Source of the DNA: Rhodobacterales bacterium | Lineage (GTDB): Bacteria; Pseudomonadota; Alphaproteobacteria; Rhizobiales; Stappiaceae | Assembly: GCA_008107755.1 (NCBI GenBank) | Contig: VIRH01000090.1 | Span: forward strand, 1-64,000 | DNA: 64,000 bases | Direction of reading: 5' to 3' | In this document: positions 56,257 to 64,000 of the stretch, piece after piece | How positions within the stretch are numbered: position 1 is the stretch's first letter | Layout of the letters: the number at the start of each line of letters is the position of its first letter | Notes under the pieces: model-generated | What the model was told of the DNA's origin: nothing | Database searches by the model: none | Seen by the model: the letters and a program-made list of their open reading frames with translations, nothing else | Made by a program: the position numbers and the translations under genes

Positions 56257-57512
56257 TAGACGATTTTGCAAAAGCCCTGCCCCGCCGCAAATCGGTCGGT
56301 GTGCCGGTGGGCAATGTCATGGTCGGCGGCGATGCTCCGATTGTCGTCCAGTCGATGACCAACACCGACACCGCGGATGCCGACGCGACCGTCGCGCAGG
56401 TGTCCGCTCTCGCACGCGCCGGCTCCGAGATCGTCCGCATTACGGTCGACCGCGCCGAAGCAGCCGCCCAGGTGCCGCATATCAAGGAACGGCTGGAGCG
56501 GATCGGTGTCACGGTACCTCTGGTTGGCGATTTTCATTACATCGGCCACAAGCTGCTGACGGACTATCCGGACTGTGCCGCGGCGCTCGACAAATACCGC
56601 ATCAATCCCGGGAATGTCGGCTTCAAGGCCAAGCGCGACACGCAATTTTCGCAGATCATCGACCTTGCCCTGAAACACGACAAGCCGGTGCGCATCGGCG
56701 TCAACTGGGGCTCGCTCGATCAGGAACTGCTGACGAAACTGATGGACGAGAATGCGGAGAGCGCGACACCCGTTTCAGCCTCGGCCGTCATGCGCGAGGC
56801 GATCATCCAGTCCGGGCTCCTCTCCGCCGAGCGGGCCGAAAAGCTCGGCATGGGCCGCGACAAGATCATTCTCTCCGCCAAGGTCAGCCAGGTGCAGGAC
56901 CTGATCGCCGTCTATGCCGATCTCGCCCGCCGCTGCGACTACGCACTCCACCTTGGCCTGACAGAGGCCGGCATGGGCACCAAGGGCATCGTCTCCTCCG
57001 CCGCCTCCATGGGCATCCTGCTGCAGCAGGGCATCGGCGACACGATCCGCGTCTCCCTGACCCCGGAGCCGGGCGGCGACCGCACCCGTGAAGTGCAGGT
57101 CGCACAGGAACTGCTGCAGGTGATGGGCTTTCGCGCCTTCGTGCCGGTGGTCGCCGCCTGCCCCGGCTGCGGCCGCACCACCTCCACCGTCTTCCAGGAA
57201 CTCGCCCAGGACATTCAGGATCACATCCGCGTTTCGATGCCAAAGTGGCGGGAAGACTACCCGGGCGTCGAGGAACTCAACGTTGCCGTCATGGGCTGCA
57301 TCGTGAACGGTCCGGGCGAATCCAAACACGCCGATATCGGCATCTCCCTGCCGGGCACTGGCGAAACGCCTTCGGCACCGGTCTTCATCGACGGCGAGAA
57401 GGTCACCACCCTGCGCGGCCCCGGCATTGCCGACGAGTTCAAGCAGATGGTGCTGGATTATATCGAAAAGCGCTACGGCAACGGGACCAAGTCCTCATCC
57501 GACGCCGCCTGA
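56253..57512 (+). CDS. ispG: 4-hydroxy-3-methylbut-2-enyl diphosphate synthase (IspG)
   Basis: IspG is the Fe-S enzyme reducing MEcPP to HMBPP in the MEP isoprenoid pathway. The 419-residue product has [58 protein letters not shown], and the cluster cysteines in ACPGCGRTT and [10 protein letters not shown]. An ATG at 56241 is a possible start four codons earlier; 56253 fits the coupling to the leader ORF. The pyridoxal kinase gene follows closely. Confidence 0.96.
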   Translation: MIDDFAKALPRRKSVGVPVGNVMVGGDAPIVVQSMTNTDTADADATVAQVSALARAGSEIVRITVDRAEAAAQVPHIKERLERIGVTVPLVGDFHYIGHKLLTDYPDCAAALDKYRINPGNVGFKAKRDTQFSQIIDLALKHDKPVRIGVNWGSLDQELLTKLMDENAESATPVSASAVMREAIIQSGLLSAERAEKLGMGRDKIILSAKVSQVQDLIAVYADLARRCDYALHLGLTEAGMGTKGIVSSAASMGILLQQGIGDTIRVSLTPEPGGDRTREVQVAQELLQVMGFRAFVPVVAACPGCGRTTSTVFQELAQDIQDHIRVSMPKWREDYPGVEELNVAVMGCIVNGPGESKHADIGISLPGTGETPSAPVFIDGEKVTTLRGPGIADEFKQMVLDYIEKRYGNGTKSSSDAA

Positions 57513-57533
57513 GCCCTTAAGGAACGAAATCTC

Positions 57534-58430
57534 ATGATGCAGCCGGGCGCTCCCGAGCCACAGAAAAAGCCGATCCTCGTGATCACATCGCAGGTCGTGC
57601 GCGGCGGCATAAGCGGGCGCGGCCAGGTCTTTTCTCTGGAACGCGGCGGCCATGAGGTCTGGTTCCTGCCGACGATCCTGCTGCCGTGGCACCCGGGTCA
57701 AGGCAAGGGCACGCGCATCGTCCCGGCGGCAGAAGGTTTCTCGTCCATCGCCGCGGATCTCGCAGGCTCGCCGAAGCTTGCCGAAGTGGGTGCGGTGATT
57801 TCCGGCTATCTCGGCGATCCGGAGCAGGCCGCTGCCATCGCTGGGCTCGTCAAGGCCGTCAAGGCGATCAATCCGGAGACACCGTTCCTGTGTGACCCGG
57901 TCATGGGCGATCATGATGACGACGGCGGCGCGCTTTATGTTCCCAAGGCAACGGCCCAGGCGATCCGCGACGAACTGGTTCCCCTTGCCGATATCGTCAC
58001 GCCAAATTCCTTCGAACTCGGCTGGCTGACCGGCCGGGAGATCACCAGCGAGATGCAGGCTCTTGCAGCCGCCAGAACCCTCGGCAACGCGCGCGTCCTG
58101 GTGACCTCTTCGCCCGCGCTCCGCCGCAACGCAATCGCCAACCTTCTGGCCGGCCCGCGCGGTGCGGTGGCCGCGGAACACTCCGCGATCGCCGATCCGC
58201 CGAACGGCACGGGCGACCTGATGGCGGCCCTGTTCCTTTCCAATCTCATGGCCGGCCTCGACGACGAGGAAGCGCTGAAACGTGCGTCCGCCTCTGTCTT
58301 CGAACTGGTTGCCCGCAGCGTCCGAAAGGGTGCCGACGAGCTGCTGTTTGCCGAAGAGCAGCAATCGGTCGTCCGGGCCATGGCCATGGTCACCTCCCGG
58401 CGCGTTCTCGAGACGAAGGCCCGTGCCTGA
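57534..58430 (+). CDS. pdxY: Pyridoxal kinase
   Basis: The 298-residue product resembles PdxY/PdxK kinases: VITSQVVRGGISGRGQVFSLERGGHEVWFLPTILLPWHPG, SGYLGDPEQ, LCDPVMGD, DIVTPNSFELGWLTG, and the anion hole DPPNGTGDLMAALF with the catalytic Asp. It phosphorylates pyridoxal for salvage. The downstream gene overlaps its end by eight bases. Confidence 0.93.
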   Translation: MMQPGAPEPQKKPILVITSQVVRGGISGRGQVFSLERGGHEVWFLPTILLPWHPGQGKGTRIVPAAEGFSSIAADLAGSPKLAEVGAVISGYLGDPEQAAAIAGLVKAVKAINPETPFLCDPVMGDHDDDGGALYVPKATAQAIRDELVPLADIVTPNSFELGWLTGREITSEMQALAAARTLGNARVLVTSSPALRRNAIANLLAGPRGAVAAEHSAIADPPNGTGDLMAALFLSNLMAGLDDEEALKRASASVFELVARSVRKGADELLFAEEQQSVVRAMAMVTSRRVLETKARA

Positions 58431-59160
58431 GTCGGGACAGACCTGGATTGCCGGCGTCGACGGCTGCAAGGCCGGGTGGATTGCGGTCATTCGAAATCTT
58501 GCAGACCCCGAAGACCTTCGGCTTCGCCTCGTCCCGACTTTTCGCGAACTTCTCGAGCCTGAGCCGTATCTGAGTGTCATTGCGGTCGACATGCCGATCG
58601 GCTTGCCGGATTTCATATCACCCGGCGGCCGCGGCCCGGAAAAGGCCGCGCGAAAACACCTCGGCATGCGCCAGTCCTCGGTCTTTGCCGTCCCCTCCCG
58701 CGGTGCCGTTCATGAAGAAGAGTATCGCGCCGCTTGCGAGACCGCGCTGAAGACGTCCGAGCCGCCGAAGAAGGTATCCAAGCAGTGCTTCTACCTCTTC
58801 CAGAAGATCCGCGAGATCGACGCGCTGATGACACCGGAACTGGAAGCGCGCATCTTCGAGGTCCATCCGGAACTTGCCTTCTGGCGGCTGAATGGCGAAC
58901 GGGAAATGAGCCTGCCCAAGAAGGTCAAGAGCCGCGCCAACCCGGAGGGCCTCGACCAGCGGCGGGACCTTCTGGTGTCACACGGACTTCCACCGGACTT
59001 CCTGGACCGGAAACCACCGCGGAACTGCGGCAGGGATGACCTTCTGGACGCCGCTGCCAACAGCCTGATCGCGGAGCGGATCCATCAAGGCGCAGCGGAG
59101 CCGTTTCCGAAGAACTATCAGCGCGATGGCAAGGGCCTCAGGATGGCGATCTGGGCGTAA
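58423..59160 (+). CDS. DUF429 protein
   Basis: The 245-residue product starts at GTG overlapping the kinase stop. It shows DUF429 text: WIAGVDGCKAGWIAVIR, VIAVDMPIGLPD, AARKHLGMRQSSVFAVPSRGAV, FEVHPELAFWRLNGE, and DLLDAAANSLIAERI. The fold is RNase H-like by family prediction and conserved acidic residues (DGC, DMP, HPE, DD) fit metal binding. No function is established. Confidence 0.88.
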   Translation: MPESGQTWIAGVDGCKAGWIAVIRNLADPEDLRLRLVPTFRELLEPEPYLSVIAVDMPIGLPDFISPGGRGPEKAARKHLGMRQSSVFAVPSRGAVHEEEYRAACETALKTSEPPKKVSKQCFYLFQKIREIDALMTPELEARIFEVHPELAFWRLNGEREMSLPKKVKSRANPEGLDQRRDLLVSHGLPPDFLDRKPPRNCGRDDLLDAAANSLIAERIHQGAAEPFPKNYQRDGKGLRMAIWA

Positions 59161-59194
59161 CTGCTTGCACCTGGTTCCGCCATCAGCGCTTCCC

Positions 59195-59584
59195 TCAGGA
59201 ACCGTCCTGCATCAGCGACACATGCGCGGAGACGACGCGCCAGCCGTGTTCGGTCTTCATCCATGTCTGGCTCTGCCGGCCGATCCGGTCGCCGCCCTGG
59301 CGCCGAAATTCCAGATTGCAGATCCCCAGATCCTCACCGAAGGTCACGATCTCCCGGCGCAGGACATCGCGCTGCGGCGAACCGCCGGTGCGCCCCTTTC
59401 GGAAATCCCGGATCTCCGAAATACCGTAAAGGTTCTCGCCGACGCCGTACCTCAAGGTCATGGGGCTGTCCCAGAACAGCCCGTCCAGTCGTGCGAGATC
59501 GTTTTCCATCAGCGCCGCCTCATAGGCATCGCAGGCCTCGGTCAGCTCGCTGAGCGGGCCGGGAAGGTTTAGCTCGGCGCTCAT
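59195..59584 (-). CDS. hpxZ: HpxZ/AtzH-like protein
   Basis: The 129-residue product matches the AtzH/HpxZ (DUF3225) family: AALMENDLARLDGLFWDSPMTLRYGVGENLYGISEIRDFRKGRTGG, RREIVTFGEDLGICNLEFRR, GRQSQTWMKTEHGWRVVSAHVS. It is a SnoaL-like fold protein linked to oxalurate or carboxybiuret catabolism. Its ATG overlaps the isochorismatase stop. The gene name is by family; the pathway here is unknown. Confidence 0.85.
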   Translation of the reverse strand: MSAELNLPGPLSELTEACDAYEAALMENDLARLDGLFWDSPMTLRYGVGENLYGISEIRDFRKGRTGGSPQRDVLRREIVTFGEDLGICNLEFRRQGGDRIGRQSQTWMKTEHGWRVVSAHVSLMQDGS

Positions 59585-60372
59585 GACTTGCCTCCAACCC
59601 CGGAAAGGATCTGGTCGGAGGACGTGACGAAGCCGAAACACTGGCGCACGTTGTAGAGCGTTGCGTCCATGCAGAAAGACGGCGATGTCGTCGCCGAACA
59701 GTCCTCCAGAAGAATGGGATCGTAGCCGAGCGAAGCCGCGTCCTGCAGGGTGCAAAGCACGCACTGGTCGGCATTGACCCCGGCAAACAGAAGCGTCGTC
59801 AGGTTCAGGTTCTTCAGAACACTTTCCAGTTCCGTATCCTGAAAGCCGGACATGCGGAATTTCGAGACCCTGATATCGCCGTCTTCCGGCGTCAGTTCAT
59901 CAACCACCGCGGCGGACCAGCTTCCCTCTTCCAGCACATGCGCGCCGGTTTCGGGCAACGGCTTGCCGATCCCGCTCGACCGACCGTCCGGATCGTAGAC
60001 ATGAAGCACGGACGGCGGCAGGTTCATCCGGTCGGCCCGGTTGCCCCAGTTGAGCCAGATGACGGGAACGTCCTGACCCCGCAGGACGGGCAGAAGCGTC
60101 CGCAAGGGCTCGATCGGTGTCCGGGCAGGCGTGACGTCCACACCGATATGCGCCAGCCAGCCGTCCGGGTGACAGAAATCATTCTGCATGTCGACGACGA
60201 TGATCCCGGTGCGGGCGAGATCGAAGGTGACAACCCGCCCGCTGTCGGTCACCGACAGCGGCCGCACGGATTGCGGCTCCCTGGTCATATCAACTGCACC
60301 GGCGCTGACCTTCCAGGCGTTGCGCGGTGTCGCTCCGAGCGGCAGGAGCATTTCCGACGAACGATCCGCCAT
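59581..60372 (-). CDS. Isochorismatase-family cysteine hydrolase
   Basis: The 263-residue product has the triad of the family: Asp61 in VVDMQNDF, Lys171 in RVSKFRMSGFQDT, and Cys204 in GVNADQCVLCT. Members with this triad split C-N bonds of carbamoyl or nicotinamide-type compounds (N-carbamoylsarcosine, biuret, ureidoacrylate). The start at 60372 lies one base after the cupin stop. The hydrolysed substrate is not predictable from sequence alone. Confidence 0.88.
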   Translation of the reverse strand: MADRSSEMLLPLGATPRNAWKVSAGAVDMTREPQSVRPLSVTDSGRVVTFDLARTGIIVVDMQNDFCHPDGWLAHIGVDVTPARTPIEPLRTLLPVLRGQDVPVIWLNWGNRADRMNLPPSVLHVYDPDGRSSGIGKPLPETGAHVLEEGSWSAAVVDELTPEDGDIRVSKFRMSGFQDTELESVLKNLNLTTLLFAGVNADQCVLCTLQDAASLGYDPILLEDCSATTSPSFCMDATLYNVRQCFGFVTSSDQILSGVGGKS

Positions 60373-60373
60373 C

Positions 60374-60799
60374 TCAGGCCCCCAGCAGAACGCGCTTGTC
60401 TTCGTCATCGAGCTCAATCCGGAAACCGGACCTGATCAGTTCTGAAAAGTCCTGGTTCGGTGTCATGACGGTCAGCGTGTAAAGCTTGCCTTCGCCCGTG
60501 TTCTCAATGACGTGCACGGAGCCGGGCTCCAGCAGGAGGGCATCGCCCTTGGCGATCTTGAGACTGTCCCCGTCCGACGAAGCGATGCCCTCGCCGTGAA
60601 TGACGTAGAAGAACTCATGTGCCTCGGAGTGACTGTTCGGCGGCGTAGCCCCGCCAGGGGTAAAGATCTCCACGATGTAGATATTCTTCGTCGGGGAATT
60701 GGCCGGATCGAACAGAATGGCGAAATAATTCGTGTCTTCCGGCGAAATCTTCCAGACCTCCGCCTTGCTGATCTGTTCGAACGTAAAAGACTTCTGCAT
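60374..60799 (-). CDS. Cupin-domain protein
   Basis: The 141-residue single-cupin product shows PGGATPPNSHSEAHEFFYVIHGEGIAS (motif 1) and GDALLLEPGSVHVIENTG (motif 2). The metal-ligand His and Glu are present. It is the first gene of the cupin-isochorismatase-hpxZ operon. Function unknown: stability factor, isomerase or dioxygenase cannot be told apart. Confidence 0.85.
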   Translation of the reverse strand: MQKSFTFEQISKAEVWKISPEDTNYFAILFDPANSPTKNIYIVEIFTPGGATPPNSHSEAHEFFYVIHGEGIASSDGDSLKIAKGDALLLEPGSVHVIENTGEGKLYTLTVMTPNQDFSELIRSGFRIELDDEDKRVLLGA

Positions 60800-60911
60800 G
60801 TTCCTAACCTTTTCGGACGTTGACGGATATCTGGATCGGACACGCGGGGCGTGCTAATTCCAGCAATGATTTTTTGATTTCCGATGCTTCTACGGCAATG
60901 AAGGAGCGCGC

Positions 60912-61799
60912 ATGCACGCCAGAATCCTGACCTACGTCGACGAGGTCGCCCGTCAGGGCTCCATCCGCTCCGCCGCGGAAAAGCTGAACGTTGCCGCATC
61001 CGCGATTTCCCGGCAGATCAAGGCGCTGGAGGACGACCTCGGCTCGCCGATCTTCACCCGCAAGCCGAGATCCGTGACGCTGACCGCGGCGGGAGAGATC
61101 CTGCTCGTGCACATCCGCGAGACGCTGCGGGAGATGAACCGCACCCGCGCCATGATCGAGGATCTCAAGGGCCTGCGGCGCGGCGAGGTGACCGTTGCGC
61201 TGATGAGTGGTCTGTCGGCCAACATCGTGCCACGGGTGATCAAGCAGTTCCGGCTCGCCAACCCCAAGGTCCTCGTCCGCCTGCGCCTGATGACCGAACT
61301 GGATGAGATGATCGAGGTCGTCGCGCAGGGCGGCGCCGATCTTGCCATCGGCTTCGACTTTCCCCAGCGCCCCAATGTGCGCCAGCTGGCGGTTGCGGTG
61401 GCGCCGCTCGGCCTGGTGGTCTCGACCTCGCATCCTTATGCGGGCCGCTCCAGCGTCCGGCTGAGCGAGTGTTTCGACTACACCTTCGTCGTGCCCGATT
61501 CCACGACCGTGATCCGGCCCCATCTGGAGCGGATCCTTGCCCAGTCCGGTCAGGGTCCGAGCAGCTTCATCGAGACCAACTCCATCGAAGTCATGCGCCA
61601 TGCCGTGATGGACGGCACCGGTGTCACCTTCCTGACGCCTTTCGACATCGAACGCGAAGCGGCCGAAGGACGGCTGGCCTTCGTGCCCGTGCAGGACCTT
61701 GCACGCGAGACGCAGCGTCTTGTCCTGCTCGGCCCGGAGCGCAATCCGACGGCGCTGGGAAGCGTGCTGGCCGAGTACTTCAAGGCGGCCATGAACTGA
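60912..61799 (+). CDS. LysR-family transcriptional regulator
   Basis: The 295-residue product has the LysR HTH: MHARILTYVDEVARQGSIRSAAEKLNVAASAISRQIKALEDDLGSPIFTRKPRSVTLTAAG. The effector domain includes GDLAIGFDF-like ADLAIGFDF. It is divergent from the cupin operon across 112 bases that contain TGCT-N6-AGCA (60852-60865), a weak candidate site. It probably controls that operon and perhaps the ABC transporter. Confidence 0.92.
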   Translation: MHARILTYVDEVARQGSIRSAAEKLNVAASAISRQIKALEDDLGSPIFTRKPRSVTLTAAGEILLVHIRETLREMNRTRAMIEDLKGLRRGEVTVALMSGLSANIVPRVIKQFRLANPKVLVRLRLMTELDEMIEVVAQGGADLAIGFDFPQRPNVRQLAVAVAPLGLVVSTSHPYAGRSSVRLSECFDYTFVVPDSTTVIRPHLERILAQSGQGPSSFIETNSIEVMRHAVMDGTGVTFLTPFDIEREAAEGRLAFVPVQDLARETQRLVLLGPERNPTALGSVLAEYFKAAMN

Positions 61800-61816
61800 G
61801 GACGTGATCATCGCGG

Positions 61817-63505
61817 CTACCTCGAATACAGCCTGTCGAGGCGGACGTAGCGCCCGAGGAGTGCGAGGGCCAATGTCGTGAACACGATCAGAATGGCCGA
61901 GATCGAATGCGCCGTCGGCTCGAGCGCGAACGCCGCTTCCGAATAGATCCGCACCGGCAGGGTCGTCAGCCGGGCCGTCGTCAGGAACAGCGTGACGGTG
62001 ACCTCTCCGAAACTCATCAGGAACCCGACGAGTCCCGCGGCGAAAAGCCCGGGCAGCAACGCCGGCAGAATGACGGTGGTGAAGCGGCGCAGATGCGTCG
62101 CGCCGAGACTCGCGGCAGCTTCTTCAAGCGAATAGTCCAGCGACATGACGGACGTTGTCAGAAGCGTGATGACGAACGGCAGGATCAGCACCACATGGAT
62201 CGCGACCAGGCCGACGAAGGGCGGCACCATGATATAGATCTGCAGCAGTTTCAGCATGCCGACCGCGATGGCAATGCCGGGAAGCGACAGCGGCAGCATC
62301 CAGAAGGCCAGCAGCGCCGTCCGCCCCTTGAAGGGATAGCGTGCGAGTGCGAAGGAGGCCGGCAGCGCGAGCAGGGTCGCGAAGAAGACCGAGACGACCG
62401 CAAGCTGAACCGAAATCAGGAAGTTGTCCGTGTAGTCGCCGTCCACCAGCACCCGGCGATACCATTCCAGCGTGAAGCCCCTGAAGCCGGCGGCTGTTGC
62501 CAGTGGAACATCGTTGAAGCTCTGGATGACCACCAGCACAAGAGGCAGGATCAAAAGTCCGATCGCGGAGAAGAGGCAGACGCGGCTGAGGATCGGGCCG
62601 GCCTTGTCGATCAGCCAGAAAACCGATGGCGAAATGTTCCACGGCGTTGCCGGTGTGCCCTGCCGCCAGCGCATGAAGCGGTTGAGGCCGAGCGTCGCAA
62701 GGGCAATGAAGACAAGCCCGACCACGGTCATGACCAGAGCCAGCGCGGAGGCAAGCGTTGCATTGAGGTTCGAGATCGCCTCGTTCTGCACCAGCATGCC
62801 GATGGTCCAGACCTTCTTGCCGCCCAGCAGCGTTGCCGAGACGTAAGACGTCGAGGTCATCAGGAAGACGACGATCACACCGGAGCGCAGGCCCGGCATG
62901 GACAGCGGGAAATCAACCGTCAGAAAGCGAATGGCCGGCGAGGCGCCGAGACTTTCGGCGGCTTCGTGAATACGCGGCGAGGTATTTTGAAGGTTGTCGT
63001 AAAGCGCGAGCACCATGAATGGCATGAACACCTGCGTCAGCGCCACGATCACCGCGCCATGGGTGAACAGCATGTGCTCGAACGGCGGAAATCCGGTCAG
63101 GCCGGTGACGGTGTTCAGGAGACCTCTCGGCGCCAGCAGAAGAATGATGCCGAGCGAGCGCACGACCACGTTGGTCAGGAGCGGGATCAGGATGACGGCA
63201 AAGGATAATGCGCGCCATTTCGGCGGCATCCGAACGAGCCAGTAGGCGAGCGGATATCCCAGGAGGGCCGAAACGGCGGTGACGGCAAGGCCGAGCAACA
63301 CCGTTTCGGCAATGATCGAGAGATAGAATGGATCGGACAGGATCGTCGTGAACTGAACGAGGGAGGGCGCCTGAAACACCGGGCCGAACGGGCTCGGATA
63401 TTCATGCAGCGACAGCAGCACCACAACGCCGAGGGGAGCGGCGAAGGCGAGCAGTAGCCAACCCGTTACAGGCAGCGACAGTACAGGTCCGATCCAGCGC
63501 TTCAT
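61817..63505 (-). CDS. ABC transporter permease with two fused transmembrane domains
   Basis: The 562-residue product carries two BPD_transp_1 domains, each with an EAA loop: EAAESLGASPAIRFLTVDFPLSMPGLRSG and EAAASLGATHLRRFTTVILPALLPGLFAA. It resembles fused PotB-PotC or iron-type importers in which one chain forms the whole pore. The ATG at 63505 overlaps the binding-protein stop (ATGA); the in-frame GTG at 63538 lies inside that gene. No ATPase gene is visible inside the window. Confidence 0.92.
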   Translation of the reverse strand: MKRWIGPVLSLPVTGWLLLAFAAPLGVVVLLSLHEYPSPFGPVFQAPSLVQFTTILSDPFYLSIIAETVLLGLAVTAVSALLGYPLAYWLVRMPPKWRALSFAVILIPLLTNVVVRSLGIILLLAPRGLLNTVTGLTGFPPFEHMLFTHGAVIVALTQVFMPFMVLALYDNLQNTSPRIHEAAESLGASPAIRFLTVDFPLSMPGLRSGVIVVFLMTSTSYVSATLLGGKKVWTIGMLVQNEAISNLNATLASALALVMTVVGLVFIALATLGLNRFMRWRQGTPATPWNISPSVFWLIDKAGPILSRVCLFSAIGLLILPLVLVVIQSFNDVPLATAAGFRGFTLEWYRRVLVDGDYTDNFLISVQLAVVSVFFATLLALPASFALARYPFKGRTALLAFWMLPLSLPGIAIAVGMLKLLQIYIMVPPFVGLVAIHVVLILPFVITLLTTSVMSLDYSLEEAAASLGATHLRRFTTVILPALLPGLFAAGLVGFLMSFGEVTVTLFLTTARLTTLPVRIYSEAAFALEPTAHSISAILIVFTTLALALLGRYVRLDRLYSR

Positions 63506-64000
63506 CCAGCGATCTCCCGATCGTATTTCGACTGCCACTCCGAACGATGCGAGTTGATGTAGTCCCAGTCGAAATCAACAAGGCTGCTGACGTCGCCGCC
63601 GCTGATGATCTTGCCCTTGAGATCATCCGGGATTTCCAGGTTCGTGATCGTCGGCGAGTAATAGATCTCACGCGCATAGGCGAGCATGGTTTCGGGCTCT
63701 AGGTGCAGGTTGATCCACTCCTCGGCCAAAACCTGGTTCTTCGTTCCTTCGGTGATGCAGGCGACGTTCATGGTCACCGCCTGCCCCTCGACCGGGCTTG
63801 CAATCTCGCAATCGGGGTTGCGGCTTTCCTGATACATGCGGGTGAAGGAGGCGAACTCGACGGAGAGGTCCGCGATGTTCTGGTCCATCATGTCGTAAAG
63901 CTGGGCCTGGCTGCCCTGAATGCCGGCGAAGGGCTTCAGTTCCTTGACCTTTTCAACGATCGCGTCGAAATCGGTGATCGGGATGTCCCATGCTTTCGCC
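63502..64000 (-). CDS. ABC transporter substrate-binding protein, partial
   Basis: The C-terminal ~166 residues are present; the N terminus lies beyond the window end. The text AKAWDIPITDFDAIVEKVKELKPFAG...QAQLYDMMDQNIADLSVEFAS and later AVTMNVACITEGTKNQVLAEEWINLHLEPETMLAYAREIYYSPTITNLEIP resembles PotD-type spermidine/putrescine binding proteins. Its substrate is unknown, and the transporter is probably tied to the LysR-cupin-hydrolase cluster. Confidence 0.85.
   Translation of the reverse strand, partial: AKAWDIPITDFDAIVEKVKELKPFAGIQGSQAQLYDMMDQNIADLSVEFASFTRMYQESRNPDCEIASPVEGQAVTMNVACITEGTKNQVLAEEWINLHLEPETMLAYAREIYYSPTITNLEIPDDLKGKIISGGDVSSLVDFDWDYINSHRSEWQSKYDREIAG

Noticed and set aside
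61907..63208. 433-residue plus-strand frame
   Set aside because: It is antisense to the fused ABC permease and consists of Arg/Glu/Gln-rich low-complexity text produced by membrane-protein codons read backwards.

Overview
This window is high-GC chromosomal DNA from an alphaproteobacterium of the Hyphomicrobiales (Rhizobiales). The protein texts and a marine heterotroph gene set (mesaconyl-CoA hydratase, BdhA, the sulfur-import pair) make a Stappiaceae-like genome (Roseibium/Labrenzia type) my best guess, but this is inference. The strongest taxonomic signal is the conserved rhizobial blocks: aroK-aroB-corC opposite a 47-residue protein and xerD, bolA opposite J-domain protein-cobS-cobT, accA beside an L,D-transpeptidase, and rpmB opposite a DUF3108 protein.

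Layout. 1-465 is a scar where a truncated DUF3302 gene runs into the tail of a TolC-type gene. 812-7093 holds argG, a ferredoxin-like gene, a PAP2 protein, folK-folP (no folB between them) and a MarR/MFS pair with a clear operator. 7301-9183 is typA and its terminator, followed by about 1.1 kb of palindromic repeats. 10315-12558 is a sulfur import/rhodanese operon ending in a small secreted protein. 12702-16909 holds mesaconyl-CoA hydratase, a LuxR regulator, an exported amidase and an HD-domain protein. 16958-33316 is mainly housekeeping: L,D-transpeptidase, accA, DUF3108, rpmB, a queuosine precursor transporter, an FkbM methyltransferase, cobT/cobS, J-domain protein, bolA, corC, aroB, aroK and xerD.

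33499-41820 holds an acyl-CoA synthetase, a CelD-like acetyltransferase, a flippase, a consensus SOS box with a possible small RNA, ychJ, an endonuclease/exonuclease/phosphatase (EEP) family gene broken by an amber codon at its metal-binding Glu, a cytochrome c and gamma-glutamyltranspeptidase. 41947-44199 is a thuA/thuB-like sugar pair under a perfect LacI-type palindrome. 44821-46095 is a TetR regulator with a membrane protein, each preceded by a related motif. 46232-47062 is a tRNA-Gly whose tail and terminator are duplicated about 710 bp away, with an orphan Rap1a/Tai-type immunity gene between the copies. 47301-51317 holds a prolyl-tRNA editing protein, thioredoxin-TPR, a LON-substrate-domain protein, a Trm112 protein, YggT and a MipA/OmpV porin. 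51434-59160 holds a pentapeptide protein, patatin, bdhA, ispG, pyridoxal kinase and DUF429. 59195-64000 is an accessory catabolic cluster: a HpxZ/AtzH-like protein, an isochorismatase-type hydrolase, a cupin, LysR, a fused ABC permease and a substrate-binding protein cut by the window end.

No insertion sequence, transposase, integrase of a mobile element or CRISPR array is visible. The most unusual signals are the SOS-box/orphan-terminator unit near 37.8-38.0 kb, the tRNA-tail duplication with the immunity gene, the amber codon at 38662, the nine-codon leader coupled to ispG, the operator palindromes, and the uncharacterised hydrolase/ABC cluster at the right end.
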